Part shown: positions 33,928 through 43,019 of the stretch, piece by piece | Layout: each line of letters begins with the position of its first letter | Position numbering within the stretch: position 1 is the first letter of the stretch | Source: CAVSUB01 sp963730995 | Lineage (GTDB): Bacteria; Acidobacteriota; Vicinamibacteria; Vicinamibacterales; 2-12-FULL-66-21 | Assembly (NCBI GenBank): GCA_963730995.1 | Contig: CAVSUB010000013.1 | Coordinates: forward strand, 2,232,001 to 2,296,000 | Length of the DNA: 64,000 nucleotides | Direction of reading: 5' to 3' | Made by a program: the position numbers and the translations under genes | The notes under the pieces: generated by a model | Told to the model about the DNA's origin: nothing | Seen by the model: only the letters and a program-made list of their open reading frames with translations | Databases searched by the model: none

Positions 33928-36770
33928 ATGACGCGACACGTCACGCTCACCGCAGCCGCCCTCACACTGCTCATCAGTACAGTCGCTGCCCGCTCGCAGC
34001 AGGGATTGCCGCCGTCGCCGGCGGGTGGTGCGTCGCAGCCGCAGTCTCCGACAGCAGCGCCGACAGGCACCGGGACGCAGGACCCGGCCGGAGGACGCGG
34101 CGGCCTCGGACGTGGCCGATCGATGAGTGAACCGGACTTCTCGAAGAAGCCTCCAGTCACGCCGCTGCCGCCGGAGGAAGAGGTGAAGAAGATTCTGGCT
34201 TCCGCCGGGCTTCAAGCTCGAGCTCGTCCTGTCGGAACCGGACATCCAGGAGCCTGCCCAGATTGCCTTCGACGGAAACGGGCGCATGTTCGTGCTCGAG
34301 CTGCGTGGCTACATGCAGACAGCCGACGCGGATGGCGAGCTCGAGCCCGTGGGCCGCATCTCGGTTCACGAAGACAAGGACGGCGATGGCAAGTAACGAA
34401 ACGCACAAGGTCTTCGTCGACAACATGGTGTTCCCGCGGTTCGTCATGCCGTTCGGCGCGAACGCCATCCTGGCGAAGGAGTCCAACGCGGACGAGCTCT
34501 GGAAGTTCACCGACACGAACGGCGACGGCACCGCGGACAAGAAAGAGCTCTTCGCCACAGGAATGGGACGGCTCGCGAACGTCGAGCACCAGGAGAGCGG
34601 CCTCTTCTGGTCGATGGACAACTGGATTTACAGCACGATCAACTCGGTGCGCCTTCGCTGGACGCCGACGGGCGTCCTCCGCGAGCCGACCGGATCGAAT
34701 GGCGGCCAGTGGGGCGTGACGCAAGACAACTACGGCAAGGTGTGGTTCCAGGCCGGCGCGAGCGGCATGCCCGGCTACTTCCAGTTCCCCGTCGCATACG
34801 GCAACATCAACTATCCGGAGCAGTTCGAGCCCGACCTCAACATCACCTGGGGCGCGCCGGTGCTCGTCGCCGACATGCAGGGCGGCATGAACTCGGTGCG
34901 CATGCCGGACGGCTCGCTCGCCCGCGCCACCGGCAGCGCGGGCAACGACGTCTTCCGCGGCGATCGTCTTCCCAAAGACATGATCGGCGACTACTTCTAC
35001 GGCGAGGCGGTCGCGCGGATCGTCCGCCGCCTGCACCCCGTGAAGACTGACGGCCTCACGCAGCTCCGCAACGTGTATCCACTCTCGGAGTTCCTCCGGT
35101 CGACCGACCCGCTCTTCCGTCCCGTGGATATGACGACTGCGCCGGACGGCACGATGTACATCACGGATATGTACAGGGGCATCGTCCAGGAGTCGCAGTG
35201 GTCGGGCCCCGGCACGTATCTGCGTCAGCGCATCGACCAGTACGCACTCGACAAAGTGGTGAGGCACGGCCGGGTCTGGCGGCTGACGTACGAGGGCATG
35301 GGCCGGCGGACGGATGCGCCGAAGATGTTGACCGAATCGGCGGCTCAACTCGTCGCGCACTTGAACGACCCGAATGGCTGGTGGCGCGACACCGCGCAGC
35401 AGCTGCTCGTCCTCAAACAGGACAAGTCGGTCGTGCCTGCACTGCAGCAGATGGCCAGGAGCTCGACCAACCAGCTGGCGCGAATCCAGGCGCTCTGGAC
35501 GCTCGATGGCCTGATGGCGACCGACGCAGCGCTCGTCCGCGAGCTGATGAAGGACGCCGACTCGCAGATCCGCCAGGCGGCCATCCGCGTGAGCGAAACG
35601 CTCTACAAGGCGGAAGACCGGTCGCTTGCCTCCGACTACGGGACGCTCGCGAAGGACGCCGATGTGGACGTCACCATCCAGGCGATGTTGACGATGAACA
35701 TGTTGAAGGTGCCGGACGCGCCGGCGACGATCAAAGCAATCGGCGCCGGGAGCCAGAAGAAGGGCGTGCAGCTCGTCGCCTCGTCGCTCCTCAATCCCGC
35801 GGCAGGCGGGCGAGGCGGGCTCGACGGAATCGGGGGCCGAACCTTTACCCCCGAGGAACAGAAAGCGCTCGAGAAGGGTGCAACGGTCTACAAGGAATTG
35901 TGCTTCGCCTGCCACGGCGATGACGGCCGTGGCGCGCCTGCGCCGGACGGATCGGCCGCTGGCACTCGTGCGCCCGCACTCGCCGCGTCCCCGCGAGTGG
36001 CCGGACACCGCGATTACGTCATCAAGGCGCTCCTGAACGGTCTGACGGGTCCGGTCAACGGCGTCACCTACACGGAAGTCATGATCCCGATGGGTGAGAA
36101 TCCGGACGAGTGGATTGCGGCCGTCGGGTCCTACATCCGCACGGCGTTCGGCAATCGCTCGTCGATGATCACGGCAGGCGATGTCGCCCGCGTCCGCGCC
36201 AGCACGGCGGGCCGGAAGACAGCATGGAGCGTGGCGGAGGTCGAATCCGCGATGCCGCGGATGGCGATTGTCGACAACGCCTGGAAGGTCACGGCCAGCC
36301 ACAATTCGGCGACCGCCTCGGACGCGTTGTCCATCCGGCCATGGACGTCCGGGCGCGCGCAGGCGGCGGGGATGTGGCTGCAGGTAGAGCTGCCGCAGCC
36401 GCTCACCGTGACCGAACTGCAGTTCGAATCCGCGCCGGCGGTCGTGCAGGCGGAGCCTGCGGCCCCCGGGGCGCCCACGCGCACAGGCATTCCTGGCCAG
36501 GGACGCGGTGCGCCGGGAGCGGCGCCGGCGCCGCCGGCGCCCGTCGGGTATCCCCGCGCGTTCGAAGTCCAGGTGTCGATGGACGGCACGAGCTGGGGAC
36601 CGGCGATCGCCAAAGGCGAAGGCACCGGCACGAGCACCAGCGTGACGTTCGCGCCAGTGCGCGCGAAGTTCGTGAAGATCACGCAGACCGGCAGTGCACC
36701 CGACGCACCCCCGTGGTCCGTGCTGCGCCTCCGGTTGTTCGAAGCACCCGGGAGCGGGCCCTCGCAGTAG
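33928..36770 (+). CDS. PVC-type haem-binding membrane dehydrogenase with cytochrome c and F5/8C domains (two single-base frameshifts)
   Basis: Three frames join into one exported protein of about 946 aa. Part one has a signal peptide, a Gly/Pro-rich linker and PPEEEVKKIL. Part two, after dropping a G at 34197-34198, reads LPPGFKLELVLSEPDIQEPA with GRMFVLELRGYMQ. Part three, after dropping an A at 34395-34396, reads ETHKVFVDNMVFPRFVMPFG, VQESQWSGPGTYLRQRI, HEAT-like repeats, a haem site CFACHGDDG and a C-terminal discoidin-like (F5/8C) sugar-binding domain. This is the layout of PVC-type haem-binding dehydrogenases, periplasmic sugar-oxidising propeller proteins. Substrate unknown. Confidence 0.8.
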
Positions 36771-36837
36771 TGCGATCGGGATCGGGATCCGGATCACGGC
36801 TGTTCGATTTGCCCCCGCCGTGCGTTTGTCCTTATCG

Positions 36838-38532
36838 ATGGATATCTTCGAGCGGAAGGAATCGTCCGGCGGGCTGACGTTCAAGCTCTATCGCGGGGAG
36901 GGCGTCGCGCTGCTCGCGTTCGACCTCGATCCCGCGCACGCCACGGACGACTTCGTAGGCTTTTCCGTGGAAGTCAAGTATCCGGGGTCGAACCAGTTCG
37001 GCGCCTTGCGCAACCGGCTGCATTTCGACCTGCCGCCGGACATCGAGCGGCCGCGCTCCTTCAAGTCAACCGAGGCGCCGTTCCAGAAGTTTCGATGGAT
37101 TCACGTACCGACGCAGGTCGGTGGTGGAGAGTTCCGGTACCGCCTGACGGCGAAGTACATGAACGGCAGCGGCACGCTGACGAGCGGACCGCAGGTGGAA
37201 AATGCCATCGCGCTCGAGCCGAAGACCATCGATGGCTTCGTCAACGTGGGCTTCACGCGGGGCTTCGCGTCGTCACAGGCGTACGCGGACCGTTTCGACA
37301 ACGAGTCCGGCATTCTGCCGCCCCCGGATGCGCCGCCGGCAGCCAGCCTTCAGCAGAACATGGTGCCGTTTCAGCCGGAGTACGACTGGCTCGGATTCGA
37401 GGCGCGGCGCCTGATTCTCGACGTACTGGAACAGGTGAAGAGCGACTCGACGCTCACGCTCGACGCCATGATCTACGAGAGCAAAGAGCCGGACATCCTC
37501 GCGCGCCTGGAGGGGCTCGGCGGGCGGCTGCGCGCGATTGTCGACGATCACGCCGAACAGGCGCACGACACCAGCGCGGAGTCGATCTCCTTCGCTCGAC
37601 TGCTAGCGGCCGGCGCGCAGGGAAAGCGCATGCACTTCAGCCGCCAGCAGCACAACAAGGTCTTCATCGTCCGGCGCAACGACCAGGCAATTCGAGCCCT
37701 CTGCGGCTCGACGAACTTCTCGCTGCGTGGCCTCTACATCCAGGCCAACAACACGCTCCTCTTCGACGAACCGACCGTCGCGGCGAAGTTCGCGGAAGTG
37801 TTCGACGCCTATTGGAACGACGCAAAGAAGTTCCGGCAGAACGGTCTCTCGAAGAAGTGGTGGGTGGTGCGTGACGTACCCGGCTCGCGCGTGCAGCTGG
37901 CCTTCTCGCCGCACTCGGACAGTGCGCTGTCGCTCGGTCCCGTTGCGGCGGCGATCGAGAGTGCCGCGAGCTCGGTCCTGTATTCGGTCGTGTTCCTGAA
38001 TCAGATCACCGGGTCCGTGCACGACGCGCTCGAGGAGCTGATGCACCGGTCGCTCTTCTCCTACGGCGTGGCCCAGCGCGTCGGCGGCCTGACGGTGCAG
38101 AAGCCCGACGGCTCCCGCGGCCTGCTGCCGTTTGCCTTCCTGGGAGACAACGCGCCGGATCCGTTCAAAGCCGAATGGAATGGCAACACGGACACGACGT
38201 CGAACATGGTGCACCACAAGTTCATCGTCACGGACTTCAACGGCGCCCATCCGACCGTGTTCACGGGCTCGTCCAACATGGCGCAGGGCGGCGAGGAGGA
38301 CAACGGCGATCACCTGGTCCAGATCGAAGACCGCAAGATCGCGTGCTCTTACGCGATCGAGGCGCTGCGCCTGTTCGATCACTTCCATTTCCGGGTCAAC
38401 GCCCAGGCGCCCGATGCGCTGACCGAACTGAGGCTCGCGAGACCGCCCGCGCCTGGCAAGAAGCCCTGGTTTGCGTCCTACTACCGAATCGGGCACGTCA
38501 AGGCGCGCGACCGGAGCCTCTTCATCAGCTGA
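36838..38532 (+). CDS. Phospholipase D-like protein
   Basis: A 564-aa protein taken from ATG 36838 (the frame is open further upstream, overlapping the previous gene). Two PLD half-sites are visible: HNKVFIVRRNDQ with STNFSLRGL, and HHKFIVTDFNG with SSNMAQGGEEDNGDH. The second is a canonical HxKxxxxD; the first has Arg where the Asp is expected, so one half-site may be degenerate. No signal peptide. The N-terminal 150 residues form an uncharacterised beta-rich domain. Members cleave or transfer phosphodiester bonds (phospholipids or nucleic acids); which applies here is unclear. Confidence 0.82.
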   Translation: MDIFERKESSGGLTFKLYRGEGVALLAFDLDPAHATDDFVGFSVEVKYPGSNQFGALRNRLHFDLPPDIERPRSFKSTEAPFQKFRWIHVPTQVGGGEFRYRLTAKYMNGSGTLTSGPQVENAIALEPKTIDGFVNVGFTRGFASSQAYADRFDNESGILPPPDAPPAASLQQNMVPFQPEYDWLGFEARRLILDVLEQVKSDSTLTLDAMIYESKEPDILARLEGLGGRLRAIVDDHAEQAHDTSAESISFARLLAAGAQGKRMHFSRQQHNKVFIVRRNDQAIRALCGSTNFSLRGLYIQANNTLLFDEPTVAAKFAEVFDAYWNDAKKFRQNGLSKKWWVVRDVPGSRVQLAFSPHSDSALSLGPVAAAIESAASSVLYSVVFLNQITGSVHDALEELMHRSLFSYGVAQRVGGLTVQKPDGSRGLLPFAFLGDNAPDPFKAEWNGNTDTTSNMVHHKFIVTDFNGAHPTVFTGSSNMAQGGEEDNGDHLVQIEDRKIACSYAIEALRLFDHFHFRVNAQAPDALTELRLARPPAPGKKPWFASYYRIGHVKARDRSLFIS

Positions 38533-38603
38533 CCGGGCCCGGGCAGCTCCGCCCGCTGTTAACACCCCGTGTCCCTTTCCGTCCTCCCACCAGGAGGCTG
38601 AAA

Positions 38604-39263
38604 ATGACACGTCTGTTTCGTCCGACCCTCGCCTCGCTCCTCGCCATCGCCGCCACTCTCGTCGCAACCCCGGCCGTCGCGGGCCCGCCCCTGCTTTGCC
38701 ACCCCTACGAGATCGGAACGGCCCGCTCGCTCCCCTGGTCCGGCGCGAACAACTGGTTCCAGGGCGACGCCACGTATCGCACGGAGAATCTCGTCGCGGA
38801 CACAGAGGCGCTGCTGACCCCGTCCACCCCAGTCGTGGTCCGAATGGAAACACTTCGCAGGGCTGCGATCTACGCGAGCGCCGACGCAACGCTTGCCGCG
38901 CGGCTGCTCGACCGGTTCGTGAAGCGGGCCGAAACGCCGGGCGCGAACGGCCAGCCGGACGCCCTTCACTTGCTCGACGCGGCCTACATCGCAGGCGCGT
39001 ACCGCGAAATGACGATGCTTGGCAAAGACTCCATGTGGGCGCCCCGGATCGCCGGCCTTCGCGCCGCGCTCGGGAGCACGACGGACGCGTCACTCATCGG
39101 CCGGAGCATCGCCGCGAAACCCGACGATCCGGGCATCAGGTTCGCGGCCGCGCTGATCCTGTCCGACAGCGATCGGCAGGCGTATCGCGAGCACGCCGAG
39201 AAGGCCCGCGCGGGCGCCGCTCATGACGCGTTGCTTGCGCGCAACCTCAATCACGTCTCGTAA
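38604..39263 (+). CDS. Exported protein of unknown function, alpha-helical
   Basis: A 219-aa protein; ATG 38604 follows AGGAGG. Signal peptide RLFRPTLASLLAIAATLVAT then PAVAGPPLLCHPYEIG. The rest is Ala-rich helices with Arg/Leu repeats (METLRRAAIYASADATLAAR, RSIAAKPDDPGIRFAAALIL) suggestive of TPR-like or other solenoid folding. I recall short acidobacterial proteins with CHPYEIGTARSLPW but no function. It lies 71 bp after the PLD-like gene and may share its transcript. Confidence 0.7.
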   Translation: MTRLFRPTLASLLAIAATLVATPAVAGPPLLCHPYEIGTARSLPWSGANNWFQGDATYRTENLVADTEALLTPSTPVVVRMETLRRAAIYASADATLAARLLDRFVKRAETPGANGQPDALHLLDAAYIAGAYREMTMLGKDSMWAPRIAGLRAALGSTTDASLIGRSIAAKPDDPGIRFAAALILSDSDRQAYREHAEKARAGAAHDALLARNLNHVS

Positions 39264-39394
39264 CGAGGGCTTAACCGTCGGGGTGGGCTCCCGGCCCGCC
39301 CCGAGGCGTGATCCAGGAATCGGAAGTTCGCGACGCTGTGCGATGATGGCGCACCCAACCCGATCGAGGACCGGGACCTGGAAAAGAGGGTGCG

Positions 39395-41371
39395 ATGAGA
39401 GCTCACGTGCGTGCGTGTCGAAACGTCCCGTTGTTCCTGGCGCTGCTGGCCGCGACGTCGGTCGGACATACGCAGACGCAGAAGCCCGGCACGTATCCAA
39501 CGCTTCCCTCTGAAACGCCGGCTGCGTTCGACCCTGTCGCGACCTCCTTCGATTACGTCCGCCGTGAGGTGATGATTCCGATGCGGGACGGCGTCAGGCT
39601 CCGCACGATCATCCTCGTTCCGAAGGGCGCGGCGAAGGCGCCCATCCTGCTCACGCGCACGCCGTACGACGCCGAGAGCCTGACGAGTCATTCAAAGAGC
39701 GCCCACCTCGGCCCGATCCTCAATGGATACGACAACGCGGCCGACGTCGTCGTGCATGGCGGGTACATCCGCGTCGTCCAGGACGTCCGGGGCAAGCACG
39801 GGTCCGAGGGAGACTACGTGATGAACCGGCCGCTGCACGGACCGCAGAATCCGACACCTGTGGATCACGCGACGGATACCTACGACACGATCGACTGGCT
39901 CGTGAAGCACGTGCCTGAGAGCAACGGCAAGGTCGGCGTGCTGGGAATCTCCTACGACGGCTTCCTCGCCCTGATGGCGCTCGTCGATCCGCACCCCGCT
40001 CTCAAAGTCGCGGTACCCATGAACCCGATGGTCGACGGATGGATGGGAGACGACTGGTTTCACAACGGCGCGTTCCGCCAGCAGATGATCCCCTACGTCC
40101 ACGACCAGGAGGCGACGCGCGACGGCGACGTGCTCTGGTGGACGAGTCACTTCGACGACTACGACATGTTCATGCAGTCCGGGTCGGCCGGCGAGCTTGC
40201 CAGGCGTCACGGCATGGAACAGCTCGGGTTCTGGCGGAAGCTGCTCGAACATCCCGCCTACGATTCATTCTGGCGCGATCAGGCGATGGACAAGGTGCTC
40301 GGATCCCGCCCGCTCGCCGTTCCCACGATGCTCGTGCACAGCCTCTGGGACCAGGAAGACATCTACGGGGCACCCTCCGTCTACAAGGCGCTCGAGGCGA
40401 AGGACACCGCGAACGACAAGGTGTTCCTCGTGATGGGACCGTGGCATCACGGTCAGGAGATAGACGAGGGCTCACAACTCGGAGCGCTGAAGTTCAACAG
40501 CGATACGGCGCTCTACTTCCGCGAGGAGATCCTGCGTCCGTTCCTCGACAAGTACCTCAGAGACGATGCGAGTGCGGCCGCGACGGCGGAAGTGGCGCCG
40601 GTGACCGCGTTCGAGACCGGAACGAATACCTGGCGCCGCCTCAAATCCTGGCCGTCGGGGTGTGACGCCGGGTGCACGACGACCGCCATGCCGCTGTATT
40701 TGAAAGCCGGATTGGCGCTCAGCTTCACCGCGCCGGGTGCGGGTGACGCGCCGTTCGACGAGTACACGTCCGATCCCTCGAAGCCGGTGCCCTTCCGCGC
40801 TCGTCCCATTCAACCAGTGGGCTACTCAACGGGGATGACGTGGGCGGAGTGGCTCGTCGACGACCAGCGCGAGGCGTCTGGCCGACCGGACGTGCTCGCC
40901 TTCACGACGGATGTGCTGAAAGCGCCGGTCAAGATCAGCGGGCAGCCGGCGGTGAACCTGATCGCGTCGACCACCGGCACCGACGCCGATTGGGTCGTGA
41001 AGCTGATTGACGTCTACCCCGACGAGGTGGTGCCGCAGACGTCGATGGGCGGCTATCAGTTGATGGTGGCGGGTGACATCTTCCGCGGGCGCTATCGGGA
41101 GAGCCTCGAGACGCCGAAAGCGATTCAGGCCGGCGCACCACTGCCCTACAAGTTCGCGCTGCCAACCGCCAACCACGTCTTCCTGCCGGGCCATCGAATC
41201 ATGGTGCAGATCCAATCGAGCTGGTTCCCGCTATACGATCGCAATCCGCAGACGTTCGTGCCAAGCATCTTCTGGGCGAAGCCCGGCGACTTCCAGAAGG
41301 CCGCACAGCGGATCTACCACGCATCGGGCCAGTCGAGTTTCGTCGAGCTGCCAGTCGTAACGTCGAAGTGA
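39395..41371 (+). CDS. Exported CocE/NonD-family hydrolase (peptidase S15-like)
   Basis: A 658-aa protein with a signal peptide at 1-28 and an AGAGGG Shine-Dalgarno element. The X-Pro dipeptidyl-peptidase/CocE pattern is clear: VMIPMRDGVRLRTIILVPKG, LLTRTPYDAESL, VVQDVRGKHGSEG, nucleophile GISYDGF (S186), acid region HSLWDQEDIYGA and MGPWHHGQ with the catalytic His, then a C-terminal jelly-roll domain. Relatives include glutaryl-7-ACA acylases, alpha-amino acid ester hydrolases and cocaine esterase; substrates are esters or amides. No operon partner is obvious; a PQQ-type propeller gene follows 36 bp downstream. Confidence 0.92.
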   Translation: MRAHVRACRNVPLFLALLAATSVGHTQTQKPGTYPTLPSETPAAFDPVATSFDYVRREVMIPMRDGVRLRTIILVPKGAAKAPILLTRTPYDAESLTSHSKSAHLGPILNGYDNAADVVVHGGYIRVVQDVRGKHGSEGDYVMNRPLHGPQNPTPVDHATDTYDTIDWLVKHVPESNGKVGVLGISYDGFLALMALVDPHPALKVAVPMNPMVDGWMGDDWFHNGAFRQQMIPYVHDQEATRDGDVLWWTSHFDDYDMFMQSGSAGELARRHGMEQLGFWRKLLEHPAYDSFWRDQAMDKVLGSRPLAVPTMLVHSLWDQEDIYGAPSVYKALEAKDTANDKVFLVMGPWHHGQEIDEGSQLGALKFNSDTALYFREEILRPFLDKYLRDDASAAATAEVAPVTAFETGTNTWRRLKSWPSGCDAGCTTTAMPLYLKAGLALSFTAPGAGDAPFDEYTSDPSKPVPFRARPIQPVGYSTGMTWAEWLVDDQREASGRPDVLAFTTDVLKAPVKISGQPAVNLIASTTGTDADWVVKLIDVYPDEVVPQTSMGGYQLMVAGDIFRGRYRESLETPKAIQAGAPLPYKFALPTANHVFLPGHRIMVQIQSSWFPLYDRNPQTFVPSIFWAKPGDFQKAAQRIYHASGQSSFVELPVVTSK

Positions 41372-41407
41372 GTCCCTGCGAGACGCGGTTGCGCTAGAGT
41401 ACGCCCC

Positions 41408-42778
41408 ATGCCCGCACTGCGCTCCGGCATTGTCGCGATCGCGATCTGCCTTCTCGCGCTCCGCGCACCAGCACGACTCGCGTCCGCGCCCTCGGTCAAC
41501 TGGCCGGGATTCCGCGGCCCGTCGGCGGCAGGTGTCGCGGACGGACAACAACTGCCAGAGACATGGGACGTCGCGAGCGGCCGCAACATCGCCTGGAAGG
41601 TCGAGATCCCCGGACTCGCACACTCGAGTCCGATCGTCTGGGGCGAGCGCATCTTCGTGACTTCCGCAATCAGCAGCCGCGCCGACGCGACGTTCAAACC
41701 GGGGCTCTACGGTGAAGGCACGGCTTCGGAGGATCGCACCCCGCAGAAATGGTCGGTGTTCGCACTCGATCGCAAGACCGGCAGTACGGTCTGGCAACGC
41801 ACGGCGTACGAGGGCGTGCCGCGTGAGAAGCGTCACATCAAGGCCACCTACGCGAACGCGACGCCGGTGACCGACGGCCGCTACGTCGTCGCGTTCTTCG
41901 GATCGCAGGGACTCTACGCTTTCGACATGGATGGCACCCGGGTCTGGAAGAAGGACCTCGGAGTGCTGAATACCGGCGCATACGATTTGCCGGAGTACGA
42001 ATGGGGCACGGCGAGCTCTCCGATCATCTACAAGGACCTCGTCATCGTTCAGTGCGACACGCAGAACGAATCGTTCGTACTGGCGGCGGACATCAAGACC
42101 GGCCGAACGGTGTGGAAGACGGTACGGAAGGAGCTCCCGGCGTGGGGGACGCCAACAGTGTACGCGTCGCCACGTGGCGGCAGCGCCGAGCTCGTCACGA
42201 ACGCCTCGAACTTCGTGCGCGGGTACGATCCGGACACGGGCGAAGAACGCTGGCGCCTCGGACGCAGCTCGAAGATCACCGCGCCAACGCCGGTCTTCGC
42301 GGACGGACTGATTATCGTCGCGAGCGGCCGCGCCCCCGAGCGCCCTATCTTCGCGATCCGGCCCGGCGGCCACGGCGACATCACGCCGGCGGCTGACAAC
42401 GACTCGAGCGACTTCCTGGCCTGGAGCAAGACGGGCCGCGGGTCCTACATGCCTACTCCGCTCATCTACCGCGGACTCGTATACGTGCTGGGAAATTCTG
42501 GTCTGCTCGACGCGTACGAGTTACGTACCGGCCGAGAAATCTACCGTCAGCGTCTCGAGCACCAGGGGAGCGGCTTCAGCGCGTCGCCAGTGGCTGGTGA
42601 CGATCGAATCTACCTCCCGAGCGAGGACGGCGACATCTTCGTCGTCCGCAGCGGACCAGCGTTCAAGCTCCTCGCGACCAATTCAATGGGAGAGCCGCTG
42701 ATGGCGACACCCGCTCTCGCCGATCGACACATGTACGTCAGAGGGTCGAAGCACTTGTTTGCGGTAGGACCGCGGTGA
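41408..42778 (+). CDS. Exported PQQ-type beta-propeller repeat protein
   Basis: A 456-aa protein with a signal peptide, then WPGFRGPSAAGVADGQQLPE and repeated blades of the pattern SSPIVWGERIFVTSA, WSVFALDRKTGSTVWQR, VRGYDPDTGEERWRLG and YELRTGREIYRQ. The blades follow the BamB/PQQ-like propeller pattern without the catalytic residues of alcohol dehydrogenases. Such proteins are common in Planctomycetes and Acidobacteriota and are probably periplasmic scaffolds or lyases; no precise role can be given. Confidence 0.85.
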   Translation: MPALRSGIVAIAICLLALRAPARLASAPSVNWPGFRGPSAAGVADGQQLPETWDVASGRNIAWKVEIPGLAHSSPIVWGERIFVTSAISSRADATFKPGLYGEGTASEDRTPQKWSVFALDRKTGSTVWQRTAYEGVPREKRHIKATYANATPVTDGRYVVAFFGSQGLYAFDMDGTRVWKKDLGVLNTGAYDLPEYEWGTASSPIIYKDLVIVQCDTQNESFVLAADIKTGRTVWKTVRKELPAWGTPTVYASPRGGSAELVTNASNFVRGYDPDTGEERWRLGRSSKITAPTPVFADGLIIVASGRAPERPIFAIRPGGHGDITPAADNDSSDFLAWSKTGRGSYMPTPLIYRGLVYVLGNSGLLDAYELRTGREIYRQRLEHQGSGFSASPVAGDDRIYLPSEDGDIFVVRSGPAFKLLATNSMGEPLMATPALADRHMYVRGSKHLFAVGPR

Positions 42779-42979
42779 AGAATGGATCCTGGCCCGGGAC
42801 TCGCCGCTCGGGCCTCGGGCTCGCACCTCGCCGGACTCGGGCACCAGGCACCTGCTCGGGCCGAGGTCGTCAACTTCGTAACGGTCAGCTTCCAGCTGCT
42901 CAGGGCTCGAGTGGCGTTTGGATCTCGTGAACTCCTGATCTTCTGTTCGCCCTTCTCCGAGTCTCCGATGACTCCCAAG

Positions 42980-43017
42980 CGGGATGCGGGATGCGGGAAG
43001 CAGGAAGCTGGAAGCTC
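42980..43017. repeat. GGGATGC/GGAAGC word repeat at the 3' end of the TonB-receptor gene
   Basis: Tandem words CGGGATG, CGGGATG, CGGGAAG, CAGGAAG, CTGGAAG lie directly after the receptor stop codon. The 200 bases on to the propeller gene hold a short CTCCTGATCTTCTG word stretch and no gene. Confidence 0.5.
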
Positions 43018-43019
43018 GA

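Noticed and set aside
34212..36884. 890-aa open frame antisense to the haem dehydrogenase
   Set aside because: Shadow frame of GC-rich DNA; haem site and F5/8C domain are on the plus strand.
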